From Persicimonas caeni (GTDB lineage: Bacteria; Myxococcota_A; Bradymonadia; Bradymonadales; Bradymonadaceae): a stretch of 64,000 nt of DNA. Location of the stretch: the NCBI RefSeq assembly GCF_006517175.1, contig NZ_CP041186.1:1639001-1703000 (forward strand). Direction: 5' to 3'. The position numbers and the translations under genes are program-made. Positions 16,544 through 25,221 of the stretch are shown here, one piece after another. The notes under the pieces were generated by a model that saw only the letters and a list, made by a program, of their open reading frames with translations, had not been told where the DNA came from and searched no databases. Within the stretch, counting starts at the first letter, position 1. Every line of letters begins with the position of its first letter.

Positions 16544-17392
16544 ATGAGTAGGTTCTTGATTCTTGGTTCTTGGTTCTTGGGAGTTGCTGTCGCCGGCAGC
16601 CAATTCGGTTGTGTCGATTCGGCGCCCGAGCCTGGTGAGGCGGCTTCTGAGACGCAGTCCGCCAAGTTGGGAGTTGCTGAAGTGACGCGTGCCGAGTCGG
16701 GTGCGACGGCCGACGAGTCGGGCTTCGACTTCGAGTGGTTGCGCCAGAAGTCCGAGTCGGAGCGGCCGCTCGAGCATATCGACGACTGCGAGAAGGGCTC
16801 GGCCCGGGCGTGCTACGAGCTCGGCGACATGCTCCACGGCGGGGACGACATCGTGCGCGACAACGACCTGTCGGTCGCCCTCATCGACCACGCCTGCCAA
16901 GAGGGCTACATGCGCGCCTGCTACGATATGGGCGTGCGCTTTTATCTGGGCGCCGAGGTCGACCAAGACCTGCACGCCTCGCGCGCCTATTTCCAACACG
17001 GCTGCGAACAAGGCACGGCCACGGCGTGCCACATGCTCGGACGCATCGCCCGTGAGGGCGTCGGTGTCGAGGTCGACCTCGAGCTGGCCCAGCGTTACGC
17101 CCAGCGCGCGTGCGAACTCGGCTACCGCCCCGACTGCCACGCCACATGGCCCACTCAAGCACAGGTCGGCGAGCACGAGGCGACGTTGCCGGCCGACGCC
17201 ACCGACGAGGTCGCCGGGCACGCACGCGTTTGCGACAGCGGCCTGATGAGCGGCTGTGGAGCGCTGGCGCGGGCTTACGAATTTGGTGTGGGGGTCTCGC
17301 CCGATTGGAATCGAGCGTTCGCGCTTTACGAGAGCGCGTGCGACTGGGGCAGGCTGGATGCCTGCGAAGTCTTCCGGGAAGGCAAAGAGTAG
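16544..17392 (+). CDS. Sel1-repeat protein, exported (probable lipoprotein)
   Basis: A 282-residue protein. The signal runs to Cys 24 ('GSQFGC', an imperfect lipobox). A polar linker precedes four or more Sel1-like helical repeats, visible as repeated 'G...ACY.LG.....G' blocks such as 'KGSARACYELGDMLHGG', 'EGYMRACYDMGVRFYLG' and 'QGTATACHMLGRIAREG'. The Cys at each repeat could form the intra-repeat disulphides seen in exported Cys-rich Sel1 proteins. ATG 16544 follows GGAGG closely. Its signal-peptide codons contain a short TTCTTGG repeat. A protein-protein scaffold role is likely. Confidence 0.8.
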   Translation: MSRFLILGSWFLGVAVAGSQFGCVDSAPEPGEAASETQSAKLGVAEVTRAESGATADESGFDFEWLRQKSESERPLEHIDDCEKGSARACYELGDMLHGGDDIVRDNDLSVALIDHACQEGYMRACYDMGVRFYLGAEVDQDLHASRAYFQHGCEQGTATACHMLGRIAREGVGVEVDLELAQRYAQRACELGYRPDCHATWPTQAQVGEHEATLPADATDEVAGHARVCDSGLMSGCGALARAYEFGVGVSPDWNRAFALYESACDWGRLDACEVFREGKE

Positions 17393-17402
17393 ATAGGAGC
17401 AA

Positions 17403-17487
17403 GGGGCTCCTCCCCGCGGCCTTAGCCGGGGGGAGGTGCCTCGCGCAAACCGCCGCAGGCGGTGGCGCGCGAGGCGGAGGGGCCCCT
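17403..17487. repeat. Composite GC-rich palindrome (CCCCTCCGCC family)
   Basis: An 85 bp element between two convergent genes. It is bounded by GGGGCTCCTCCCC and GGAGGGGCCCC and contains inner hairpins built on CTCCTCCCC/GGGGGAGG and on CCTCGCGC/GCGCGAGG. It shares its boundary sequence and the 'GAGGTGCC...GAGGCGGAGGGG' order with the copies near 59.9 and 60.7 kb, so it is a repeat rather than a one-off terminator, although it may also stop transcription. Confidence 0.75.
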
Positions 17488-17514
17488 CAACAACCCATAC
17501 CCATCAAATAGCCA

Positions 17515-18615
17515 TCAAGTCGGCTCTTCACCCTTGGCCGCCTGCTTCATCCCGGGAAGCTCCGGCTTCTGGATATAATCCTTCGGAATCTCACCGGTCA
17601 GCGACTTCAGGAAGGCGACGATGTCGTCGACCTGCTCGTCGGTCAGCTCCATGCCGCGCTGGTGCGTGGCCATCAGCTTGACCGCTTCCTCGAGCGTCTC
17701 GACCGACCCGTCGTGGAAGTACGGCGCGGTCTTCTCGACGTTGCGAAGAATCGGGACCTTGAACATCATCTTGTCCGACTCCTCTTTGGTCACCTTGAAG
17801 CGGCCCAGGTCCGACTTGTCGGGCCACTCTTTGATGAGTCCGAGCTTCTGATACATCGTGCCACCGACCTGGTCGCCCATGTGGCAGCTGGTGCAGCCCA
17901 CCTCGACAAAGGTGTTCAGCCCGCGAATCTCCTGCTCGTTGAGCGCCTTGTCGTCGCCCTCGACGAATTTATCGAAGCGGCTCGGCGTGACCAACTTGCG
18001 CTCGAAGGCGCCGATGGCTTTGCCGATATTCGTCAGGGTGACCGGCTCTTCCTCTTCGGGGAACGCCTTCTCGAACAGATCGGCATACCCCTCGATCTTT
18101 TTGACCTTCGCGGCAACTTCCTTGCCGTCGGTCATCGCCATTTCGACTGGGTTGACCACCGGTCCGGTGGCCTGCTCTTCGACGTCGGCGGCGCGCCCGT
18201 CCCAGAACTGCGCGACCTGGTTGGCCGCGTTGTAGACCGTGGGCGAGTTGCGATCACCCGTCTGCTTTTTGTGGCCCTCGGAGACCGGCTTGTTGTCGAC
18301 ACCAAAGTTGTCGAGCGCGTGACACGAGTTGCACGAGACGTCGTCGGCTTTCGACAGACGCGTGTCGTAGTAGAGCTTGCGGCCCAGGTCGACCTTGGCC
18401 GTGGTGATGGGATTGTCTTTGCTCTCGAACTGCTCGGGCAGCGCGCCCAAGGCCTCGGCGTTCTTCTTCGCCTGGGCGAGCGGGTCGAGCTTTTCTTGCT
18501 TCTCTTCTTGCTTGTCAGCAGCCGCCTCTTTGGGCTCGGACGTCTCTTGTTTGTCCTTGCAGGCCGGCAGCGCCAACAGTCCAGCGATCACAAGTGCGTA
18601 CAACTTGCGCTTCAT
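17515..18615 (-). CDS. Di-haem cytochrome c peroxidase / MauG family lipoprotein
   Basis: A 366-residue lipoprotein: the signal ends at 'LLALPAC' (Cys 19) with a Lys/Glu-rich linker. Two haem c motifs are present, CNSCH and CTSCH, each in family context ('LYYDTRLSKADDVSCNSCHALDNFGVD' region and 'GLNTFVEVGCTSCHMG'). 'DRNSPTVYNA' and 'FKVPILRNVEKTAPYFHDGSVETLEEAV' are also typical. It reduces hydrogen peroxide using electrons from small c-type cytochromes, here held at a membrane surface. MauG-like modification activity is the alternative within the family. There is no cytochrome maturation gene nearby. Confidence 0.92.
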   Translation of the reverse strand: MKRKLYALVIAGLLALPACKDKQETSEPKEAAADKQEEKQEKLDPLAQAKKNAEALGALPEQFESKDNPITTAKVDLGRKLYYDTRLSKADDVSCNSCHALDNFGVDNKPVSEGHKKQTGDRNSPTVYNAANQVAQFWDGRAADVEEQATGPVVNPVEMAMTDGKEVAAKVKKIEGYADLFEKAFPEEEEPVTLTNIGKAIGAFERKLVTPSRFDKFVEGDDKALNEQEIRGLNTFVEVGCTSCHMGDQVGGTMYQKLGLIKEWPDKSDLGRFKVTKEESDKMMFKVPILRNVEKTAPYFHDGSVETLEEAVKLMATHQRGMELTDEQVDDIVAFLKSLTGEIPKDYIQKPELPGMKQAAKGEEPT

Positions 18616-18925
18616 GGTTCCCCGTCTTGTTCTGGAAAAATGTACTTCATACGATTCATCGCTCGGTTGCCGAAACGGGCCCGGTCGCTCGGCATCGAGA
18701 AATCCAACAGCAATTTAGCATAGTTCTAAATGCTCAGTCATCCCTCGATTGACACGACCGGCGTCAACAGACCCCACTTACCGGCAACTCCACCTTCCAC
18801 CCCCGCCCTCCAGACAGCTTCACGCGCCGATCTCGGGTTGGCATGCAACTTGTAGTGTTACTGGGCCAGTTACACTGTATAATGCCTTTTACGATAAAAT
18901 CTGACCCGTGATGGAAAGAGATCCC
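18616..18925 (+). promoter_or_regulatory. Divergent region with TATAAT-type promoter core
   Basis: A 310 bp gap between divergent lipoprotein genes. On the plus strand a perfect TATAAT lies at 18878-18883, about 43 bp before the start of the large lipoprotein gene, inside an AT-rich stretch. A clear -35 box at ideal spacing is not visible. The rest holds no supportable gene. Confidence 0.45.
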
Positions 18926-20764
18926 ATGAAAGCCCCGACGATGCTCTCTCGTCTGAAGACGAGTCCGTTTGTGGTGGTTGTGCTGCTCTGCTCGTTCGTG
19001 TTGGTGCTGAGCGCCTGCGGAGAAGACGCCGGCACCGACGACTTGCTCGCTCAGGGCGGACAGGTCGACGAGAATGGCAAGCCGGTGCTCGGCGGAAGCG
19101 GTTGGAGCGAGCCGGCGGGCAAAGACGACGCCGTCCAAGGCCGCCGCGGCCTGCCGGTGTCGGTCGACTCGGCCGACACGGCCGTCTGGGAGGTGCGAAA
19201 CGCCTGGGACGACACCGACACCGCCGAAGCGCGCGAGGCCGGCATCGCCTGGGGCGAAAATAGCGGGCTGACCTGGGAGGAGAAGTACCGCGCCTGGATC
19301 GACTCGATGGAGCGCATCGACGCCGAGAGCTACGGCGACACCTTCATGCTGACGACGCCGTGGGGCAAAGAGCTGCCCGCGCCGTCGCTCGAATGCGCCG
19401 AGGTCGCCATGTTCATGCGCGTGGCCTTCGCCAGTTGGTATGGGCTTCCCTACTTCATCGAGGGCTACGATCGCCACGGCCGCCGACTCTACTTCGGCCA
19501 CTTCGGCATCCGCACCAAGGACGGACGCTGGAGCAATATGCCCAGCTTCAAGACCCGCTATGCCGACTACACCGACCAGGCTGACGCGTTCGTCAACGGC
19601 GAGGTCGAGTGGCCGCGCGACGAAAAACTCGCCGGGCTGACCATCCCGGGCTCGTTCGACGACGAGCAGAAGATGCTCGAGCCGAACGAAGACGGCGAAT
19701 ATCCCCACGCCGGCGCCTACTTCGACGAGGTCTTCTTGAACAAGCGCGTGGGCTATTTCATGCGCCTTCACCTGGTCTACTTCGGCTCGGTCAACCTGGC
19801 CGACTCGGCCAACACCTTCAACCTGACCGCCGACGCGGTGCTGCCCGGTGACGTGCTGCTCGAGCGCTGGCAGAAGACCGGCATCGGCCACACGCTCATC
19901 GTCATGCGCAGCCGCGACCTGGGAACCAAGGAGGTCGACGGCGAAGAGGTCCCGCAGCTCGAAGCCGAGCTTGCCAGCGGCTCGATGCCGCGCCGCCAGC
20001 CCAAGTGGGACAGCGCGGCGGCGAGCAAGCGCTACTTCACCATGGAAGAGACCGGCGGCTGGGGCTACGCCGACCTCGGCGGCGGCATCAAGCGCTGGCG
20101 CCAGGCCAAGAATATCGACGGCCGATGGACGAACGTCGTGCCCGAGGACTCGATGGACGCGTTCATCAACAGTAACGACCACGAGACCATCGCCGAGCGC
20201 CCCGAGCGCTTCGAGCAAATCCTGACCGAGCTGTCCGGTGAAGAGAAGATGCAGGTGATTTTGGGCGTCATCGAGGACAAGCGCGCCCACCTGCGCAACT
20301 ACCCCGCGAGCTGCGCGGCGCGCATCGGCCGTGAGGACGCCTTCAAAGACCTGTACGAAGTGGCCGCCGAGCTCGACATGACCCGGACCGAGGTCGACGC
20401 CAAGTACCGCGAGTTCGAAGACTACGTGTTCGCCGAGCTCGTCTACGACAAGTCGAAGACCTGCTGCTGGAACTCGTCGACCTCCCAGATGTACGAGCTG
20501 GCCATCGAGTACAACCTCAACCGCGTCGAAGATCCCGAAACGGGCATGTGCCGCGACGTGGCCGTCTTCAAAGCCCGCGACGACGGCGGCGACGGCTTCG
20601 AGCTGTTCCGCGAGTACGCCGCCTCGGTCGGCCAGGGCGACGCCTGGGTCGACTGGAGCGCCGACGAGTCATGCCCGCAGGCGGGCGTGAGCGCCGACAC
20701 CGAGGCGGAGCATGGGTGGGCGCCAATTTGTGAAGTTTATGAGGATGTGTCGGCGCGTTTGTGA
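18926..20764 (+). CDS. Large lipoprotein with possible Cys/His (NlpC/P60-like) core
   Basis: A 612-residue lipoprotein with the lipobox at 'VLVLSAC'. I do not recognise a named family. One block reads 'SLECAEVAMFMRVAFASWYGLPYFI' and a later one 'AVLPGDVLLERWQKTGIGHTLIVM'. The order Cys-helix, then 'PGD...GH', is what NlpC/P60 and related papain-like peptidases show, but a long insertion separates them, so this is a hint only. The C-terminal third is Cys-containing and acidic. ATG 18926 is chosen for its signal peptide and a purine-rich site upstream; ATG 18908 is possible. Confidence 0.75.
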   Translation: MKAPTMLSRLKTSPFVVVVLLCSFVLVLSACGEDAGTDDLLAQGGQVDENGKPVLGGSGWSEPAGKDDAVQGRRGLPVSVDSADTAVWEVRNAWDDTDTAEAREAGIAWGENSGLTWEEKYRAWIDSMERIDAESYGDTFMLTTPWGKELPAPSLECAEVAMFMRVAFASWYGLPYFIEGYDRHGRRLYFGHFGIRTKDGRWSNMPSFKTRYADYTDQADAFVNGEVEWPRDEKLAGLTIPGSFDDEQKMLEPNEDGEYPHAGAYFDEVFLNKRVGYFMRLHLVYFGSVNLADSANTFNLTADAVLPGDVLLERWQKTGIGHTLIVMRSRDLGTKEVDGEEVPQLEAELASGSMPRRQPKWDSAAASKRYFTMEETGGWGYADLGGGIKRWRQAKNIDGRWTNVVPEDSMDAFINSNDHETIAERPERFEQILTELSGEEKMQVILGVIEDKRAHLRNYPASCAARIGREDAFKDLYEVAAELDMTRTEVDAKYREFEDYVFAELVYDKSKTCCWNSSTSQMYELAIEYNLNRVEDPETGMCRDVAVFKARDDGGDGFELFREYAASVGQGDAWVDWSADESCPQAGVSADTEAEHGWAPICEVYEDVSARL

Positions 20765-20779
20765 GGCGTAGCAGTGCGG

Positions 20780-20936
20780 GGCCCCCCATCCGCCTCGCGC
20801 TAAACCGCGCGCGAGGCACCTTCCCCCAGGGGAAGGGATTACCCTGCGAAAAGCTACTCCTGTGGTTCTAGCTTAGGCAGCCCTTCCCCGGGGGGGAAGG
20901 TGCCCGTAGCGAAGCGAAGGGCGGATGGGGGGCGCC
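20780..20936. repeat. Composite palindromic element, copy 1 of inverted pair
   Basis: A 157 bp element in the gap between convergent genes. It starts GGCCCCCCATCCGCC and ends with the mirror sequence, with internal hairpins of CTTCCCCC/GGGGGAAG type and an unpaired centre around 20850-20875. The element at 28641-28794 is close to its reverse complement: the arm with GCCCGTAGCGAAGCGAAGGG here appears reversed there, and so does AAGGGATTACCC. It therefore has a defined orientation and has been placed both ways round. Confidence 0.85.
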
Positions 20937-20952
20937 GCAAACCCAAACGTCC

Positions 20953-21861
20953 CTACTCGGCGTAGACCAACTCGTTGGTCCAGTAGTCACTCGCCACGAC
21001 CGTGCGCTCGATCAGCCCGTAATCGTACATCCAAGTCTGTAGGTCCGCGTAGTACTCGCGGCTCATCGAGAAATCGAACGTAAAGCACGGCACCGTCGCC
21101 TTCCAGATCGCCGACATGAGCGCGTCTTCGGGGTCGGTCTCGGTGCGGCGGAAGTAGATCTCGCGCGCCTCGTCGGGGTGCTGGTGCAGGAAGTCGAGGC
21201 CGCGCTGCATGATCTCCAGGAAGTCGCGCAGGGCGTCTTCTTTCTCGGCGAGCACCTCGGGGGAGGTGATCAGGATGAGCTGGCAGAAGTCGGGCACGCC
21301 CCAGTCTTTGAGCGCGAAGAAGTCGGCCTCGGCGCCGCGGTGGCGGGCCTCGACGACCTCGAAGTTGTAGAAGGCGAGCGTGGCGACGTCGGCCTTGTCT
21401 TCGAGCAAGGCGTCAGTGTGGAAAAAGCCGTTGTTGACCGGCTCGAAGTCGTTGGGCTCATAGTCGCCGCCGTCGGCCGCGATCATGGTGCCCACGATCG
21501 CAGGGCCGCCAGGCCCGGGCGCGCCCGGATACTGGATGCGCTTCCCGGCCATGTCGCGCGGGCGCTCGATGCCGCTGTCTTTGAGGTAGAGCACGCCGCC
21601 GTTGGTGTGCAAGAAACGAGCGATGCCAACGACAGGCTTGCCGTTGGCAACGTCTTCGACCAGATGCAGCGGCTCGGTCACCGCCAGGTCCATCTCGCCC
21701 TTCTCGATCTCCTCGACGGCGTCGAGGTGCTCTTCGGGCTCGATGAGCTCGATTTCGAGGCCGGCTTCATCGAACCAGCCCTTGTCTTCGGCGACCAGAA
21801 AGGGGACGTGATCGGGGTTGAGAAACCACTCCAATCCGAGACGAAGCTTTTGCTTTGGCAT
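20953..21861 (-). CDS. NMT1/THI5-like protein, apparently cytoplasmic
   Basis: A 302-residue protein of the NMT1/THI5 fold without a signal peptide. It tracks yeast THI5 along its length: 'LEWFLNPDHVPFLVAEDKGWFDEAGL', a His in 'EPLHLVEDVANGKPV' at the place of the HMP-precursor His, 'GGVLYLKDSGI', and a final 'YWTNELVYAE'. THI5 makes the thiamine pyrimidine from its own His and PLP. The CCCFC motif of fungal enzymes is absent, with only one Cys in 'PDFCQL'. It could be a THI5-type synthase lacking that motif, as described for Legionella, or a binding protein that lost its export signal. GGAGG precedes the ATG. No ABC transporter is adjacent. Confidence 0.75.
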   Translation of the reverse strand: MPKQKLRLGLEWFLNPDHVPFLVAEDKGWFDEAGLEIELIEPEEHLDAVEEIEKGEMDLAVTEPLHLVEDVANGKPVVGIARFLHTNGGVLYLKDSGIERPRDMAGKRIQYPGAPGPGGPAIVGTMIAADGGDYEPNDFEPVNNGFFHTDALLEDKADVATLAFYNFEVVEARHRGAEADFFALKDWGVPDFCQLILITSPEVLAEKEDALRDFLEIMQRGLDFLHQHPDEAREIYFRRTETDPEDALMSAIWKATVPCFTFDFSMSREYYADLQTWMYDYGLIERTVVASDYWTNELVYAE

Positions 21862-21955
21862 GGGGAACCTCCGTGAGATGACGTTGTTTAGATGATGGTT
21901 ACAACGGCTAGTTTCATCCCACAGGAGCCCCCATCACGCAACAGGTGCGCCGGCC

Positions 21956-22177
21956 TCAGCTCTGAGGCGCGCACTCGCCGTTCTTGCAGGTGTTGATGCC
22001 CACGAGGCGATACAGCGGGCAGAAGCCCACGGCACCGGTCGCCAGCGGAATGATGCCGAGCAGGCCCCAGGCCGTCTGCGGGCCGACGAAGACCAGGCTG
22101 AGCAGCACGACGCCGAGGACGACGCGTGCGATGCGATCGATGCTACCTTCGTTGGTCAGTTTCTTGAGAGCCGTCAT
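21956..22177 (-). CDS. DUF2892 family small membrane protein
   Basis: A 73-residue protein beginning with the DUF2892 pattern 'NEGSIDRIARVVLGVVLLSL', with two membrane helices and 'GFCPLYRLVGINTC' at the end. In YgaP this module anchors a rhodanese, whereas here it stands alone. The paired Cys ('GFCPLY' and 'NTCKNGEC') are typical. AAGGAGG precedes the ATG. Function unknown. Confidence 0.88.
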   Translation of the reverse strand: MTALKKLTNEGSIDRIARVVLGVVLLSLVFVGPQTAWGLLGIIPLATGAVGFCPLYRLVGINTCKNGECAPQS

Positions 22178-22461
22178 GGGAGCCTCCTTCGAGCAAGCAT
22201 TGGCTTGCGGTTTGAAAAAAGATCAATCTGTCGGGATAGGTACATTGCGAGGTTCGTGCCAACGCCATAAAAAACCGGATCATACGCCCGAATGCGCCCG
22301 TGAAGGGGTCCACGCCGGGATCGTGAGTGCAAATTTTGCGCTCAAGGGGGATGCCTGCAAAATTTTCTTCGGGTCGTCCGGGGCAATTTCTTTCACAAAC
22401 CTCGTGCGCACCGATATGATCGCGCCGACCCTGCATGACGACGCATTAGGAGCAGTACGCC

Positions 22462-24954
22462 ATCGAAGTTTCGTGTCCCGGTTGTGAAAAGCGCTTTCGG
22501 CTCCGGCCGGCCCAAGGGCAAGATCTGCCTGACGAGGTCCCCTGCCCGCGCTGCCACCACCCCATCGACGTGCCCAAAGAATCGCACGGATGGGTCAAGA
22601 CCGAGATCTCGACGATCTTCGAGCATCCCGACGCGCCTCGCCGCCCCGAAGACCGCCCACGACCGCAACCCGAAGCCGAACAGCCGCGGCGCGTATTTCG
22701 TGACGTGACCCGCGTGGGACGGCCCACCGTCGGGCTGGGCGGTGACGAGGCCGACCCGATCGACGAGGCTGACGAGGCTGACGAGGCGAGCTCGGCGAAG
22801 GTCGCGGAGCCCCCGAAAGAAGAAAAACCGTCGACGAGTACGCTCCTCCAGCGACTGCGTGAGCTCGAGCCGGGACGACTGAGGGCGCCGAAAGCGGAGC
22901 CCGACGAGGCTGAGTCCGACGAGGCTGAGGAGCGCGAGGCGCACGAAGATGCGCTTACGGAGGCGATCGAGCAGGACCTGCTGTCGATCGCCGACGAAGT
23001 GGCGAGTGTGGTGACGGAGACGGGGACGGTCACGGAGACGGAGACGGGGCCGGAGCCGGTCACGGTCACGGAGACGGAGACCGGGAGCCGGGCGCCGGAC
23101 ACCGGGAGCCGGCCGCCGGACACCGGGAGCCGGCCGCCGGACACCGGGAGCCGGGCGCCGGACACCGGGAGCCGGCCGCCGGACACCGGGAGCCGGACGC
23201 CGGACACCGGAAACCGGGCGCCGGACACCGGGAGCCGGGCGCCGGACGCCGTTTCTTTTACAGGGGCGGATCGCGAGGGCCCCTGGCCCATACGCGTCGA
23301 AGAGGTCGTGTATGATCCGGTCGACGAGGACGCGCTCGCCACGCTCCTGAAGTCGGGTGTGTGGCTGGCCGTCATCGAGTTGCGAACGCAAAGCGGCCAT
23401 TGGATTCCGCTCGAGCAGCATCCGGCATATCCAGATGTGCGTGAGCGCCTGCTTCGCCAAACGCAACAGATTGTCGAGAAGGTCGCCACCGGCGAGTGGT
23501 CTCGAGACAGCGTCCGCGCGAGCAGTCCGCCTCCCCAGGTGCCTGCGCCCGCTCCGACTCCGACTCCTGCGCCGCCCGAAAAGCAGACGATTTCGCCGCA
23601 GCCCCAACCTCGGCCGACCTGGCCGACGTGGGTTTACGGTACGCTTTCGATTCTCGGCGGCGTCGCCCTGGCTGTCGTCTCGCTGGCGATCGTCATCCCG
23701 ATGGTCCACAAGCCGGCGCCGACAAAGCCCCAACCCGCCGCCAAGCTCGAGGGGCCGCGGCCGGTGCTGACCGTACCGCCACCGTCGGAGCCCACCGACG
23801 AGGACTGGCGCAAGGCCATCGCCAAGGCGCGCGGGCTGGTCGCGAAGGCGCGGCGCGCCGACACGTTTGCCGACGCGCTCGTCGCCGCCGAGCGGCCCAC
23901 GATGGCCCGCCAGGTGGTGCTCGAGGCGATGATCGAAGACGGCGTGACGCCCTACTACAAGCGCGCGTTCAACGCTGCGATCGCCGCCGACGAGACGCTC
24001 CATCCCGACACGACCCACATCGGCATGGACGTCAAGGTCGACGCCATCTACGCGCTCGGCGGCGGACGCTCCATCTCCCTGCGAATGACCCGCGGCGGCA
24101 AAAACGCCTTTGCGTTCAAGCCCGCCCAACACGAATGGGGCAACGGCTGGCGCGGCGAGGTCGCCTCGTATCTGTTCTGCGAGATCGTCCCGTGCGGGTT
24201 CGAGGTGCCTCGAAACCGCGCCGCGCGCATCAGCAAGCCGCGCTTCCAGGGGTTGTACGGGCGGGTAAACGGCAACTGGCAGTCCAAATACGCCCAGCGC
24301 TTCGAAGCGCTGCACTGGACCGAGGAGAAAGGCCCCGACGGCGTCGTGCGCCCGTACCTGTACGGCACGCTCAAAGATTGGGTCCCCCACTTTGTGGACT
24401 GGCCGATCGAGTACACGCAGGTGTGGGAGGACTGGCTCGACGTGCGCTTCCACCCGGCGAACCTCGACGAGCCGTACGCCGAGGCGATCGCTCCGCTCGA
24501 GCGCCTCGGCGGCGGCAAATTCCATAAGGACGCCCTCGCCGAGCAAGGCGACGCCAAGTTGCGCGACGTCGCCCGACAGCTCTCCTCAATTTTGGTCTTC
24601 GATTACCTGACCCAGAACTGGGACCGGTTTAGCACGAGTTCGAAATACTACGGCGTGAACAATCAATTCGCCGACGGCCGGTTCATCTCCCTAGACAACG
24701 GCGCGGCGTTTTACGACGAGCCGATGCCCGACGTCGGCCCCCGCTTCGAGAAGACGAGCCGGTTCAGCCGCTCGATGATCGTGGCGGTGCGCGCGCTGGA
24801 ACCCGAGGCGGTCGACGCGGTGTTGTTCCCCAACGCCGACCGGATCGACAAGCGCCGCCTCGAGCTGTTCTGGAAGCAGCGAGACAAGCTTCTCGCCCGT
24901 GTGGATAAGCTTGTGGAAAAGTACGGCGAGGAGCGTGTCTACGAGTTCGAGTAG
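22462..24954 (+). CDS. Zinc-ribbon, membrane-tethered FAM20/four-jointed-like kinase
   Basis: An 830-residue protein read from ATC 22462. Residues 1-35 form a zinc ribbon ('[11 protein letters not shown]' and '[12 protein letters not shown]', two CxxC pairs). A long acidic disordered region follows, including eight TGSRxPD repeats (residues 207-262), then one membrane helix at about 390-415. The C-terminal half matches the FAM20C/four-jointed secretory-kinase pattern: Lys553 in 'AFAFKP', Glu566 in '[19 protein letters not shown]', catalytic-loop '[10 protein letters not shown]' with Asp721, and metal Asp745 in 'SLDNGAAF'. The zinc ribbon should be cytoplasmic and the kinase outside. The first conventional start, GTG 22570, would delete the zinc ribbon. 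AGGAG lies nine bases before the ATC. Substrate unknown. Confidence 0.75.
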   Translation: MEVSCPGCEKRFRLRPAQGQDLPDEVPCPRCHHPIDVPKESHGWVKTEISTIFEHPDAPRRPEDRPRPQPEAEQPRRVFRDVTRVGRPTVGLGGDEADPIDEADEADEASSAKVAEPPKEEKPSTSTLLQRLRELEPGRLRAPKAEPDEAESDEAEEREAHEDALTEAIEQDLLSIADEVASVVTETGTVTETETGPEPVTVTETETGSRAPDTGSRPPDTGSRPPDTGSRAPDTGSRPPDTGSRTPDTGNRAPDTGSRAPDAVSFTGADREGPWPIRVEEVVYDPVDEDALATLLKSGVWLAVIELRTQSGHWIPLEQHPAYPDVRERLLRQTQQIVEKVATGEWSRDSVRASSPPPQVPAPAPTPTPAPPEKQTISPQPQPRPTWPTWVYGTLSILGGVALAVVSLAIVIPMVHKPAPTKPQPAAKLEGPRPVLTVPPPSEPTDEDWRKAIAKARGLVAKARRADTFADALVAAERPTMARQVVLEAMIEDGVTPYYKRAFNAAIAADETLHPDTTHIGMDVKVDAIYALGGGRSISLRMTRGGKNAFAFKPAQHEWGNGWRGEVASYLFCEIVPCGFEVPRNRAARISKPRFQGLYGRVNGNWQSKYAQRFEALHWTEEKGPDGVVRPYLYGTLKDWVPHFVDWPIEYTQVWEDWLDVRFHPANLDEPYAEAIAPLERLGGGKFHKDALAEQGDAKLRDVARQLSSILVFDYLTQNWDRFSTSSKYYGVNNQFADGRFISLDNGAAFYDEPMPDVGPRFEKTSRFSRSMIVAVRALEPEAVDAVLFPNADRIDKRRLELFWKQRDKLLARVDKLVEKYGEERVYEFE
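23080..23247 (+). repeat. Coding minisatellite, 8 x 21 bp
   Basis: Eight uninterrupted 21 bp units, each encoding TGSR(A/P/T)PD, inside the disordered linker of the kinase-like gene. One unit has AACCGG in place of GAGCCGG, giving Asn. Most differences fall in one codon, so copies have been added recently or homogenised. The unit length keeps the reading frame whatever the copy number. Confidence 0.92.
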
Positions 24955-24990
24955 ACGCTTCGGTGCGAATGCATTCCTGCTCTCGCTAAC

Positions 24991-25217
24991 GAGGGCAAGA
25001 TGCCCCCGCACCGATTCTCGAGGGCAAGATGCCCCCGCACCGATTCTCGAGGGCAAGATGCCCCCGCACCGATTCTCGAGGGCAAGATGCCCCCGCACCG
25101 ATTCTCGAGGGCAAGATGCCCCCGCACCGATTCTCGAGGGCAAGATGCCCCCGCACCGATTCTCGAGGGCAAGATGCCCCCGCACCGGTTTTCGAGGGCA
25201 AGATGCCCCCGCACCGA
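24991..25217. repeat. 29 bp tandem array, 8 copies, each with a hairpin
   Basis: Eight head-to-tail units with starts at 24991, 25020, 25049, 25078, 25107, 25136, 25165 and 25194. Each contains GGGCAAGATGCCC, a five-base-pair stem GGGCA/TGCCC around AGA, followed by CCGCACCGATTCTC. Units 1-6 are identical, unit 7 has GGTTTTC, and unit 8 diverges at its end. The array fills the gap between two convergent genes. Open frames across it are artefacts of the repeat. Confidence 0.95.
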
Positions 25218-25221
25218 ACTC

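Noticed and set aside
17403-17487. Simple rho-independent terminator
   Set aside because: Strong stems but no T run, and the same sequence recurs elsewhere, so I called it a repeat element.
22393-24546. 717-residue minus-strand ORF opposite the kinase-like gene
   Set aside because: It is a low-complexity Arg/Pro-rich mirror of the plus-strand frame and its repeats; the plus strand has motifs and the better composition.
24991-25217. CRISPR array
   Set aside because: Units of 29 bp invite this reading, but the copies are contiguous with no spacers and no cas genes are present.
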